Below, piece after piece: positions 24,033-34,753 of a DNA stretch of 64,000 nt. Every line of letters starts with the position of its first letter. Position 1 is the first letter of the stretch. The stretch comes from Blastobasis lacticolella. Lineage: Eukaryota; Arthropoda; Insecta; Lepidoptera; Blastobasidae. The stretch is taken from assembly GCA_905147135.1 (NCBI GenBank), contig LR990044.1, positions 5,584,122-5,648,121 of the forward strand. The letters are read 5' to 3'. The notes beneath the pieces are model-generated. The model was given only the letters and a program-made list of their open reading frames with translations. It did not search any database and had not been told where the DNA came from. The position numbers and the translations under genes are program-made.

Positions 24033-24086
24033 CTACCTGCCCCTATCCATTGTCCTGCGCACGCGACTGCGACGGAAGGACGCCAT
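24033..24086 (-). promoter_or_regulatory. 17-codon upstream ORF in the A4 leader
   Basis: MASFRRSRVRRTMDRGR, the same length as in A1-A3 with one His/Arg change. Confidence 0.5.
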
Positions 24087-24158
24087 TTTGTAACGAGAAT
24101 TTTGAAAGACAAATGATATTTTTGACACATTCCTTGAAAAAAGTTAATCTAATCTACT

Positions 24159-25189
24159 TGTAGTGTAACTACTTATTTGTATTATTATTGTTATTATTTT
24201 ATGAAATGTAAGCAGTATATGTAAATAGTATATAAAGTTTAATATGATAATATATGATAATACACCGGACAGACCGACTACTTTTCGTAGTAGACGATTT
24301 CGCGACGCGTGGAGGTAGTCGCAAAATCGCGTCTACCAACTCCTGCGCCGCGAACGCGGGACGGTCCGGTCGATGTGACTCTGCGCACCGCCAAACTATA
24401 TACGCGCGACTATTTCTCGTACTCGAATCTTTTATAAATAAATAAATAATAAATAAAAATCGTTTATTACATCTATCTCACACATGGCACAGTACATTAT
24501 GTCATAATACAGCTTACAAGAAACTTCGTTACCTGTGCCATAAGGAGATGTGCAACGGGGCCACACTCAGCATAAGCCACAGCCGACGCAATGGCGCTGG
24601 TTTTCAGTGTGCCCCTCAGTGAAGCACAGACGTAAGTGACTTCACATACCAGTAATATATAAAAATAAAAACAATAATACTTATCTACAAAATACTATAG
24701 GTACATAATATAAATAAATAAATTCTAAATAAATGAATTGTAATTTGTATAGTGGTGAGTGTCTACGTATTGCGGAGTGTGTAAAATTATACGACCAGTT
24801 TAAAAAGACACGAACGTCGCGCGTCGGTTCGGAACAAAGCCATCTAACCACATCCGTGTACCTACCTACATTTTTTCCCGGTCGCCATGCATTCATATTA
24901 CGTTCTCATTAAAAATTGATAATTGCAATAAATTAAAATTATAAAACAAATTATATGATTCAACATTAATTAAATTCTATTTTAACATTATATTCCATCG
25001 ACACTACATTTTAGCGACTGCCTTCTTATATTTGAATCTGTTTTCCGTCGTCTTAATTTCTCCTTCTGTACTTATTTGCAATTTCATTCTGTGTCCTAAC
25101 TTGTTTGAATAAACTACGCAAGTGAGTGAACTTTTTGTGGCTTCATTTAACAACATCCTAATCACCACCACTACCATCACTTCGCTTTA
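24159..25189. mobile_element. 1.03-kb insertion with TACT flanks upstream of A4
   Basis: Compared with units 1-3, sequence continuity breaks at 24,158 and resumes at 25,190, with TACT on both sides. The insert starts TGTAGTGTAACTAC and has no long ORF, which would fit a solo LTR. Around 24,430-24,740 an A/T-rich head followed by GTTTATTACATCTATCTCAC looks like the inverted 3' end of a LINE nested inside. Confidence 0.55.
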
Positions 25190-25251
25190 TACTTATCAAA
25201 GAAACTAGTCTTTATTTAATAATTAATATAAGGACGATTTAGCAAATGTTA

Positions 25252-26005
25252 TGTAGCGACATCTATCGCTCCACTAGGGAAACTCAACGATACTCACATT
25301 ACGAGTATACGAACACAAGGTTGGCAAGCATCCGCACATAGATGGTAATTACCCTTTTCTACCTTCTCTCCATCTTCGCTTGCCAACATTGGCGGCAACC
25401 TTATCCTGCACCGCTAAAGTGGTGACCCCGACGTGATCCTTACGTCTTCCCTACCTGACTCCCGCACACAGCAGTCACAGCCTTGACCATAGTCGGCACG
25501 GACGCGTGCTTCCTGGTCGCTCACCTGCGGCATCTCACTGTCCCCACCCAGTCTCGACTCACTGCAGACTTGGGAACAGCATCGCTTCGGCACAGCTCAC
25601 AGCATAACCTCACGCCAGAGCTACGCCATTGCTCACCGCATCGCCAGACTGACTGCGCTTCATACGTCAGCTTCAGCGTTTCTCGCTTCGGTATCGACCT
25701 CCAGTCTCCGGGGGGAGTACTGTAGCGACATCTATCGCTCCACTAAGGAAACTCAACGATACTCACATTACGAGTACACGAACACAAGGTTGGCAAGCAT
25801 CCGCACATAGATGGCGCTAACAATCCTACATCGCGCTAGAGAAATGTGCCAACTTCCACGGCATATATACAACTTCCGACGATCAACTGTCGGGCCCTTG
25901 GTCCCCTGGTCACAACACCCGGCCAGGTGGGTAATTACCCTTTTCTACCTTCTCCCTATCTTCGCTTGCCAACATTGGCGGCTACCATTATCCTGCACCG
26001 CCAAA
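25252..26005 (+). mobile_element. Short LTR retrotransposon derivative
   Basis: The left LTR (25,252-25,418) and right LTR (25,721-26,005) both begin TGTAGCGACATCTATCGCTC and end CACCGC(T/C)AAA. GTTA flanks both ends (25,248-25,251 and 26,006-26,009). The left LTR has lost about 118 bp internally. TGGTGACCCCGACGTG just inside is a plausible primer-binding site, and CCGGGGGGAGTAC precedes the right LTR as a polypurine tract. The 302-bp interior codes for nothing recognisable, so this is a deletion derivative or TRIM-like element. Confidence 0.82.
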
Positions 26006-26009
26006 GTTA

Positions 26010-27099
26010 TTCAAGCTAATATATAACGAGCACATAACCCATGGGAAACTTTTGGAACTAGAACAGTGGACGTCCTGATATGGTAATAATACTTATTAAG
26101 GTACGCGAAAAGCTAGCCATCTGTCATACTTATATATTGTACTTACACCGTGGTTAGCTCAACAAATGAATTGATAATCGAGCCACAGCGCTGTCATCTA
26201 GGTAATAAAAACGAACCTTAAAAAGCATAACTCATGCAACAATTCTCAATATTGGCAACAAAAATCGCTCTTAGTCTGACTATACAACAATGGACCTTGA
26301 GTAGTTAAACCCCTTCAACAGGTAGAAACTTAAAGCCTTTGTAAAATTACAATCAATGCTGACTGTGACTGCAATAAAAAAGTTGAAGCTCAAGGACGTT
26401 GTATTTTCCCACGTGCGCCAGTGGCACGTGGCCATTTATTTATACCTGGCTGATTTCTAAGCCCAGTGGAGGTGATGACAATATTTTGCAGCGTGAGTCG
26501 AACTTTAAATGGTTCTGTCGCCGTCGTAGGTGTACTCAGGCTATCGTCAATTGTTTTAAATTCAATTCGGTAATGATTATAAATAAATATGCTTGGACAA
26601 TTCACACAGCGCCATGTAAGCCCCAAAGTAAGCACCGCGTGTGTTATTGGTGCCAGAAAACTAATAAACCATTTCTATATTTTTTTAAATACCTACAAAC
26701 TTATACATACAGCACCCAGACCGACACAAACAGAAATTAAAATTTATCGTTTCCATTTTTGCGCGGCCGGGAATCGAACACAAGACCTGTGTGTGGCACA
26801 TCGGTATGTCAACCAACAGTACTCAGGTCGTCGACGCACTTTTTGAAGGAAAGCTTCACAAAAACAGTGTCATAGGTGCACAAGCGTCTATTTTTATTAT
26901 ATCTACTTCAAAAAATTGGCAATGTCTCAAGGCACCAAAAAAACGTATGGTCTCCCTATTCAACAAAGCACCGTAAATATTTGGTACCCTTCTGCGCCTG
27001 CTAAAGAGGTCCAAATTTTCACGATCTTGCGCTTTGTAATTTAAAGTAACGGCGTAATGCAAATTTTTCAAAATGCATAAGAAGTGACTTTTACAAAAC
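26010..27099. other. Upstream flank of A4; no gene
   Basis: Colinear with 2,395-3,390 of unit 1, including the inverted SINE, until the Penelope insertion. Nothing coding is supported. Confidence 0.65.
26702..26840 (-). repeat. Inverted tRNA-Gly-like SINE upstream of A4
   Basis: Same relative position as in units 1-3. Confidence 0.6.
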
Positions 27100-27111
27100 T
27101 AAAGAGAAACT

Positions 27112-28871
27112 ATGAATTAAATCACTTTTTGTACACTAGTTCCACTTTATTATATAATTTTTATTAAATTGCAACCGGTTTCGAATTACTCATCTTCAGG
27201 CAATTACTTTATATTTTGATTACAAGCTATATGTAGGTACCGACAAATAATAATTTAAAGTTGATGTGGGTACCGACAGTATACAATAATGTTAGGATGT
27301 CACAGTGCAGAGAAATGTACAGTATGTCAACATAATACAAAATACAAGTAGTCAAAATTTTTTAAGGTATTTCAATTGTTATACATTTAAGTAAATGGCA
27401 AAAAATATAAATTATATCGAAGGTATGTCATTTAAAATAATTTAAAATAGGTGATGTCGATAAGGAAATTTGGTCATTAATTATATTATCTTTCTTCATT
27501 CTGTTCACTTCTATAGCTTCTAGTCCATCTAGTCTACGTCCTTTCCCAGCTATATGAAGGTATTTTATGCCATTATCTGGGTTAAAAATATGGTTTTCTT
27601 TATTAAGGTGTTCCGCAAAGGTCGAGGTTTGTGTATTTTTTCTCCAGCTAGCTATATGTTCTTTGATTCTTGTTTTAAACTTCCTTCCTGTTTGACCTAT
27701 GTATATTTTAGCACACGTGTCACATGTCAGACTATAAATTCCACTTTGATTTTCAATGGGTATTTTATCCTTATTGTTGCAAATCAAGGACCCCAGCGAT
27801 TTTATGCTATAAAATGCAGTGTTTTGCTGATCGCTATTGCAAATTTTCCTCAATTTGTGTGTGATAGGTCCAACATAGGGAATTGTTGCCCATCTTTTTG
27901 TAGGTTTGTTAATTTCTAAAGCCGCGGGTGCCAACATTTTCCTAGTTATTACTCTTTGCTTGCGTATGAGAATATTGTTTATTAGTTTTTTGGAGTAGCC
28001 ATTGTTTATTGCTATCCGTTCTATAGTTTTCAACTCCTTAGTAAAGTTTTCTCGACTCATTGGTACACTTAATAATCTATGGATAAACGCGTGGAAAGCC
28101 GCATGTTTATGACTGTCTGGATGCCGGGATGTGGCGTGCATAATATTATCGCTATATGTCTCTTTACGATATATTTTATATTCATGTTGATCGTTCGTGA
28201 TGTCTATTGTAATGTCAAGAAAATTAATGGTTTTTCCACCAATTTCCATCGTCAGTTGAATATTAGGGTTCAAGGAATTCATAAAATCTAATACACTGTT
28301 TAGGTCGTTATCATTTCCAGTCTACAGACACAATATATCATCGACATATCTGTACCAATATTGTATGTGTTCACGGAATCTCGAATTTAAAATTTCTTTT
28401 TCAAAATTGTCCATGTAAATGTCAGCGCATAGAGGAGACAAAGGGCTACCCATTGCTAAACCTTCCATTTGCTTGTATGTTTGTTTGTTCCATATAAAAT
28501 AATTTTGATCTAGACAAATTTTGATGGCTGCCTCTAAGTCTATTATTTTTTGTGCTTCAAGTTTGGATTGGCATAGGTTTTCATTTATTATTTGAAGGCA
28601 TTCTTTGACTGGTACACTTGTGAACAAATTCTTTACATCGAAGGACACTAATTTCGCCTGTTGTGAAACTTTAATATGGCTTATTTTTTCTATTAAATCT
28701 ACACTATTTTTAATTGTGTGTGTAGGTTTATACGATGTCAAGCTTATATAATAATATAATATAATAAAGTTATATAAATTATATAATAAAGTGGAACTAG
28801 TGTACAAAAAGTGATTTAATTCATAATAATGGAGTTCCATCATGAAGTGACAACACAAAGTGTTAAATATT
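27112..28871 (-). mobile_element. Truncated Penelope-like element
   Basis: Flanked by the 12-bp duplication TAAAGAGAAACT (27,100-27,111 and 28,872-28,883). Near its ends are 47-bp inverted repeats (27,112-27,158 and 28,778-28,824). The flanking A4 upstream sequence continues cleanly on both sides. The coding part, on the minus strand, lacks the N-terminal half of the usual protein. Confidence 0.88.
27428..28858 (-). pseudogene. Penelope-type reverse transcriptase with GIY-YIG endonuclease, broken
   Basis: One reading frame on the minus strand with a single in-frame TAG at 28,322-28,324, placed six codons after the YVDD catalytic motif. Visible RT motifs are FDVKNLFTSVP, MEGLAMGSPLSPL and YRYVDDILCL. 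Downstream, FLDITI is followed by a linker and then a GIY-YIG endonuclease (GIYSLTCDTCAKIYIGQTG, with RIKEH). RT plus C-terminal GIY-YIG is diagnostic for Penelope elements. The N-terminal RT motifs are missing and replaced by AT-rich sequence, so the copy cannot be autonomous even without the stop. The frame being otherwise open suggests a fairly recent insertion. Confidence 0.88.
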
Positions 28872-28883
28872 TAAAGAGAAACT

Positions 28884-29945
28884 GTTTTAAAAAAATCACT
28901 ACCGTTCTTGTCATAGTCATGCGTGTGTTAGATATAAGCTATTTTAGTATGTTTTAATTGGTATTAAATATCGTGATTAGTAATAATTAATATTTCAAAA
29001 TACTTTTGTAAACTTTATAACGAAGTGTGGTGATTTCTGAATGATGGTTTGTCTTTGATCAGTTAAGTACTGTTTATTTTATGAGAAACTTCTTTAATTA
29101 ATTATGTAATAAATTTACAATTATGTTAAAAGTATTGTAATACATTAAAATTAACATCTAATCAAATTATCAGTAAATTTAGGAGACCGGAAATGAGAAT
29201 AGGAATGACATTTTCGGCTAGAAGGTAGTATAAAGGTCCAAAAGACTGGGTGGGACTTTTGCTCCAGAGCCGGCACATAGTTAAGTACAAACTTGCATTG
29301 TATTATTGTTGCTTTATATTTTGTATTGGTTTTATTTATTTATTTAATCTTTTATTTATTGAATGTACGTAATACCACGATTAAAGGATAAATATTTATT
29401 TAAGTGTCATAACTAAGGCTTGCAAATATTCAAAAATTTAAGTATTCGAATATTTTTGCTGGTGATATTCGAATATTCGAATATTGTACAATTCTGATTA
29501 TTTAAAAATATTCGAAAATTCGAATTTTACCTAAATCACTATTCGAATATTGAAATGAGGCGAATATTCGACAAACACGAATATTCGATTGCAAGCCCTA
29601 GTCATAACATTTGGTGAGAATTTTGCATAAATGTGGTTTACCTAAACTTACGTTTACTTTGTTTGTCTTATAAAATCTCGTTTATGGATTAAATGGATTA
29701 CATTGCTTATTACAATATACCTAATATCTTTAAAACATGCATTTGTTTGATCAAATAATGTCCACAAGAATCATACGTTATCCTAGATAATATATGCTCT
29801 AATTAACTCCTACACAAATATCAGCCTTGGATACTTCATCATCATCTGAACGACCAGTCCCGGCTTCTGCCAGGGTCTGGTTACCAAGTATTATTCCTCC
29901 ACTTCGCCCAGTCCCTCTTAAATACTTTATAACTTATGTACCTAC
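28884..29945. other. A4/B1 intergenic flank with a hAT-type MITE
   Basis: Resumes the A4 upstream sequence, then reaches GTCCAAAAGACTGGGTGGGA and further DNA shared with 52,200-53,830 and 60,060-61,500. It contains the MITE at 29,414-29,600. No gene is seen. Confidence 0.6.
29414..29600. mobile_element. 187-bp hAT-type MITE rich in ATTCGAATATTCG
   Basis: Terminal repeats TAAGGCTTGCAA / TTGCAAGCCCTA and an 8-bp target duplication GTCATAAC (29,406-29,413 and 29,601-29,608), both as in hAT elements. The interior is a chain of palindromic ATTCGAAT motifs. Confidence 0.82.
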
Positions 29946-32900
29946 CTTTCCTGCCGTAACTCGGCTCGTTACGGCAGGAAAGGCAGGTCCTCAAGACACA
30001 ATATGCACAAGACCTCAGGAAAGAGTCCACAAACCATTTCAGGCAGTTCTGCGAACTGCAGACCAAGGAAAATGTGTGGTCTGTTACCAACCGCTTGCTC
30101 AAAGAAACTGCCCCCCGCCGACCACCTAACACGGTACGCGTTGGCAACCGACACACCACCACCGGGGAAGAAACCGCCAGAGCCCTATTGGACCATTTTT
30201 ACCCGGATGATGGAGACGATTGGGAGACCAAGCACCGAATCCTGCGATCCCGAAGAGAAGCGGCGCCGGATACACAGGACGACCCGCTCTTCACGGTGGA
30301 AGAGGTACTCGAGTACCTGGCGCTAATGAACCCTAAGAAAGCTCTTGGGCTTGACGGCCTCACAGCTGACATCTGCAGTCGATTCGCCAAAACTTACCCG
30401 GCCTTCATCACTGGCGTTCTTAACCGATGCCTCACTCTCCATAGCTTCCCGCGCCCCTGGAAAAAGGCATATGTCCGAATTATTCCAAAGCCCGGCAAGA
30501 CCGATCACGGAGCGCTGGGCTCATTTCGGCCTATTGGGCTCATACCTGTATTCGGAAAACTGCTGGAAAAACTGTTCATTAAACGAATTACACACAAAGC
30601 CTACGCTGATGGGCTGATGAATGCCCGCCAGTATGGCTTCAAAGAACAAGTCAGTACTACCAATGCCATCCACTGCGCATTAGATACCATAAAAAAAGCG
30701 AAAGAGGCAAAACAATTAGTGGTCGCGGTCTCACTCGACATAAAGGCCGCCTTTGACAACGCATGGTGGCCGGCAATGCTCGAGCGGCTCAGGGCTGTCC
30801 GATGCCCTCGCAATATATTTAAACTAGTTCAAGACTATATCATTGATAGAAAAGTAATTTTAGATCATGCCGACGCACGGGTACAAAAGTATATGACCAA
30901 AGGATGCATCCAGGGTTCCACATGTGGGCCTGTGTTATGGAACTTTATACTCGACGAGTTGCTTGATCTGAAGCTGCCCCACGGCTGCCACATCCAGGCG
31001 TTTGCAGATGACGTGCTCCTCATAGTTTCCGCCGCGAATGTGGCAGATCTCCAGGAAACTGCAAATAGAGCGTTGAGCGCGATACACGACTGGGGTAGCG
31101 GGGTCAAGTTGAGCTTTGGACCTAGTAAAACTCAGGTTGTTGGCCTTCACGCCTAAGGCCAAGGCGGCAATATTAAACTTAAATGGACACGATCTTTTAT
31201 ATGCACAGGAATTTAAGTTGCTCGGAGTCATCATTGATGAAAAGCTGAATTTCAGTAAGCACGTCAAGCACGTAATTGCAAAATCGAACAAATTATTTGG
31301 TAAACTCGCTATGTACTGCAGGGCCACTTGGGGCGCTCACCCAGAGAATATAAAAACAATTTACAACATGGTTATTCAACCCACAATTACCTATGCAACA
31401 GGAGTCTGGGGACATGTGGCACTAAAGAAAGGTGTTGCTAAAAAGCTTATTAGCTTACAAAGAGCTTTTGCTATTAGGGCAACCCGTAGTTTCCGCACTG
31501 TCTCTGCCAATGCCGCGCTGGCGCTCGCGCAATTTCTCCCCCTGGACCTCAAAGTCTTGGAGGTCTATGAGATTGAGAGGACTCGCCTGCTCGGCGCCTC
31601 TGAATTCCTCCCGGCAGACATCTTGCTAGAACGGCCTACGCCGATGAGCGCTCTACTCCACCCCGCCTTTAGAGTGTCACTTTCCATTCGCACAACGTAT
31701 AGTCAACAGGAGGTAGATGACCTGTGCGGACCAGTGGCCGTGCGAATTTTCACCGACGGCAGCAAGCAAGAGAACGGATCAGTGGGCGCAGCGTTTGTCA
31801 GCTATAGTGGTGGACATCGTGAGGACACAACTAAAAAATTCAAATTACACAGCAGCTGCACTGTCTTTCAGGCGGAACTGCTCGCAATACTCAAGGCTTG
31901 CGAGTGGGTGCAGGAAAGACAATTGAATGAGGTTGTGATCCTTACCGACTCCATGTCGTCTGTCATGGCCATTGGAGACAGGAACAACGTGCACCCGTTG
32001 GTGTCCTCTATTCACCGACATGTCCACAGTCGCACAGGAACAGGTAGGCTGGAGATAGCCTGGGTAAAAGGCCACACCGGTATAGCGGGCAACGAAGCTG
32101 CTGACCGAGCTGCTAATAGCGCCGCTGTTCTCCACAAGACACCGGATTATCTCTGCTTCCCTATGTCCTATGTGAAACACAAGGTGAAGCTTCGTAGCCG
32201 TGAAACCTGGCAGCGCCGGTACATGAGCGCGGAACAAGGCTCGCACACCAGACGCATTCTCCCAAGTCTAGACGCCATAGATGCCCTGTGGAACCAAACC
32301 TGTGTAAACTTTCACTTTACACAGATCCTAACTGGACACGGTTTCCACAAGGCCTATCTCAAAAGATTTAAAATTACAGAGAATGACGCCTGTCCTTGTG
32401 ACAACTCCACCTGCCAGACAATTGAACATCTTATTCAAAACTGCCCAATTTTTGGCCGAGACCGATACGACTACACCGAAGGTTGCCGTAGTCTGGGAAT
32501 AACATCTCCATTCGCGATTACTGAATCTTTAAAGAAAAAACGTAACATTGACTTGTTTATACACTACACTAGTCACATAATCAAAACGATTAGATTAATA
32601 AATGGAACATAGCGTTTTTTTGAAATTGTTAATTATTTGTTAGTGACTTCGCTGGTCCCAAATGTACGGAAAAAAAAAAAATTGAGATATTTATATACAA
32701 TAAAAAAATAATAATAATAAAAAATGCTCAACACATGGACAACAGCCCAATACTTAGCTCAAGTACCTTAGGTGCATTATATGTTATTTAACGTTATATG
32801 TATAATATATTTTATCTTGTTTTAGCTTTAAGAAACCTGTATACACCGGGTGCATGTATCCAATGGCACGCCCGATGTACACAGGTACCCTCACCTTAAC

Positions 32901-33080
32901 CCACGCTCCCTTTCGCGAACTCACTTTACCACCGAAAGACTCTGGCTTCACCAGAGGCTTTTGAGGGCAGGTAGGGGTTTTAGCCGGTAAGAGTCCGGCA
33001 CTACCTGGGTCCCCTTCCCAGGTGTCCATGACGGATTTCCCCTGCCTTCCAATTAAAAAAAAAAAAAAAAAAAAAAAAAA
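29946..33080 (+). mobile_element. 5'-truncated I/R1-group non-LTR retrotransposon
   Basis: Inserted where B2 and B3 flanks read continuously (compare 53,805-53,825 and 61,490-61,515), and it ends in about 24 A residues at 33,057-33,080. The 5' end lacks ORF1 and the endonuclease and begins with a 16-bp fold-back. The coding part is described separately. About 32,650-32,730 is A-rich, and 32,780-33,050 carries a conserved-looking 3' UTR (GGTAAGAGTCCGGCACTACC). A second short element nested in the tail cannot be excluded. Confidence 0.82.
29962..32612 (+). pseudogene. LINE reverse transcriptase and RNase H, truncated and frameshifted
   Basis: The first frame is open to 31,156: a pre-RT helix (CELQTKENVWSV), then RT motifs KALGLDGLTADI, SFRPIGLIPVFGKLLE, SLDIKAAFDNAWW, GSTCGPVLWN and the catalytic FADDVLLI. 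At about 31,136-31,142 one extra base shifts the frame. The protein continues in the +1 frame (FTPKAKAAILNLNG onward) to 32,612. That part has a thumb region, an RNase H domain (FTDGSKQENGSVGAAF, ELLAILKAC, TDSMSSVMAI, GHTGIAGNEAADR) and a C-terminal zinc-binding motif (CPCDNSTCQTIEHLIQNC). RT followed by RNase H and a Cys/His motif suits the I/R1/LOA assemblage. No endonuclease is left. Confidence 0.86.
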
Positions 33081-33246
33081 TAGCACTACCTCCAAGAACT
33101 ATATTTTACATGACATTGATATATATTTATTATAATATGCTCTTGTTTACTTAATTTAGCGTTTACCATATTTTTCACTGGGGTTTTGGTTACATACTCA
33201 CACTCTGTTATTTATCTGTAGCTAATGACTAAAATAAAGGTTTGTA

Positions 33247-33512
33247 CTAATAAAAGTCACTGTAGTTATAAGTAGGACATATAGTAAATCTGACACGTGC
33301 CTGTGCTTTGTATAACAATAGAACCGTCAGCGATTCGGAGCAAAAAAAATTGTTTGAGCTTATCGTTTCATCATCATCATCATTGTATCGTATAGGTATT
33401 AGATTAATAATTATATTGTTTGCGACGGGCTTTTCCATTTGTAAGCTGCTCAGAGCGAGCACGAACTCTTCGTGACTGATGTCCGGCAGTTCGTCAGTGT
33501 AGTGACGCGTCA
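33247..33512 (-). other. Out-of-frame C-terminal extension of B1
   Basis: Immediately after the B1 stop, the -1 frame reads LTRHYTDELPDISHEEF and on through LALSSLQMEKPVANN, then an Asp run encoded by a GAT microsatellite. The acidic, leucine-containing stretch looks more like coding than 3' UTR. The same bases with few changes follow B2 (about 54,150-54,253). It could be an old frameshift, a recoding site or an unrecognised splice. Confidence 0.4.
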
Positions 33513-33980
33513 GGCTCTAGGATCGTGGTTGTCTCGCCGGAGATAAGGAGAATGTGCAGCGTACAGCCGGTCGTAAAAATGCTCAATCTCGGACATCTTT
33601 ACATTACGGTTCTGCCTTGCATGGCGTCTTCCTCGCGCGGAACAATGGGGAACGGCGCAGGGGCAGGGAGCCGCGAGGCCCTCAATCTCATAGTAATCAC
33701 TATCGATGTTCGTTGTTGCACGTTTCGCCACCTCCGCTCTCAACCGGGCATATTCCCGCTCCAGGATAAGCACGTCGAGCGCCATAGCTTCGTGACGTTT
33801 ATTTCTTATGGCACGACTCCTCCTCGCAGCTACGTTATTCTTTTTCCGCAGTGCGGCGTGAGCGGCGTCGTGGTCAGCGTCAGCGGAGTTGGGCGCCCGT
33901 TGGCGCTGCACTGGCGGCGGCGGCGACAATACGTCTTCAGAATCGTTGTTTACTTCAAACGGTCTCCATAATAGAGTCAT
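33510..33980 (-). CDS. bZIP transcription factor, type B copy 1 (B1)
   Basis: A 156-aa predicted nuclear DNA-binding protein. The N terminus MTLLWRPFEV resembles the MAGIWRPWEE of type A. An acidic/proline stretch follows, then basic region KKNNVAARRSRAIRNKR at about residues 46-62 and a zipper helix with Leu/Met heptads (MALDVLILEREYARLRAEV). The C-terminal half contains a Cys/His-rich patch (CPCAVPHC) and MSEIEHFYDRLY. The frame ends at a TGA, but coding-looking sequence continues in another frame for about 30 residues. The ATG is 191 bp from a newly inserted errantivirus, which separates the gene from its distal leader. A truncated LINE lies about 430 bp downstream. The frame is open; expression is uncertain. 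Confidence 0.7.
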   Translation of the reverse strand: MTLLWRPFEVNNDSEDVLSPPPPVQRQRAPNSADADHDAAHAALRKKNNVAARRSRAIRNKRHEAMALDVLILEREYARLRAEVAKRATTNIDSDYYEIEGLAAPCPCAVPHCSARGRRHARQNRNVKMSEIEHFYDRLYAAHSPYLRRDNHDPRA

Positions 33981-34171
33981 AATTTATGAACACATATAAA
34001 TTCAACAGATCGCAGGGATAACTACTAAGGGTACAAGTTATCGCCGGGAAGTCTGAGAAGTGAATGCTGCCATTCGGTGGCTCGGTCGGCGGTCGCCGCG
34101 GCGGGGTCCGAGGGGCGTGGCTTGTAGGCCTCGCGGCTGCCTGCGCCTGCGACGCACCCCATTGTCCCGCG

Positions 34172-34411
34172 TGTCATGTTGTAGCTACGCCGGGTTTATT
34201 TGCGGCCAAGACCGAGTGCAGTGTTAAGTGTTGTGCAATCCTAAACGTATCGATTCATAAAAAGCAATACAAGCCCTTGCGGGGCGCCTTCCTTACTCAA
34301 CAATCGAACGGGTCGGACACTCGTATTTTGTAACATTTTAATTAATAAATTTCTAGTTTTAATCTATTTTGTATTTTTTAAAAGATCCTCCACTGCCGCT
34401 TAGATCTGATT
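34172..34411 (+). repeat. Errantivirus 5' LTR
   Basis: Starts TGTCATGTTGTAGCTACG and ends AGATCTGAT(T), where the last T overlaps the primer site. TTAATTAATAAA near 34,338-34,350 could serve as a polyadenylation region. Confidence 0.93.
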
Positions 34412-34429
34412 GGCGCAGTCGGTAGGATT
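34411..34429 (+). other. Primer-binding site (tRNA-Ser type)
   Basis: TGGCGCAGTCGGTAGGATT directly follows the LTR and is complementary to a tRNA-Ser 3' end (CGACTGCG plus CCA), as in Drosophila 17.6/297-like errantiviruses. Confidence 0.8.
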
Positions 34430-34753
34430 GTCGAGTCAGTGCGAATAGACTATCATAGTTGATCCCGCCTGATCACGTTTCACCGTGCGTGTCGACAACC
34501 TCGAACTTTATCGGTGGCAGTGAGGCAGCCTACATCAAGAAATCGATGTACCTGTGGTGGTGAGTGAGTGCACATATGATATTTTGGTTGCGTGTTCCTA
34601 TCCACTTCCAAAATTTTTCATCCACGCTCTTCCCGATCCAGGGCACCATCCCCTAGTAGTAGTAGTCGTCAGTCCCTCCGCATCGCGCAGAGAGACGCTT
34701 GGCGAAATATTAGAATATTACCAAATATTAAAGAAATAAGTGAATTTAGAAAT

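Noticed and set aside
32784..33095. 103-codon minus-strand frame with a Phe run
   Set aside because: It is the antisense of the LINE 3' UTR and poly-A tail.
34592..34753. 54-codon N-terminal extension of errantivirus gag
   Set aside because: It begins with GTG, is Ser/Arg-rich leader sequence, and the first ATG is at 34,754 just before typical Gag residues.
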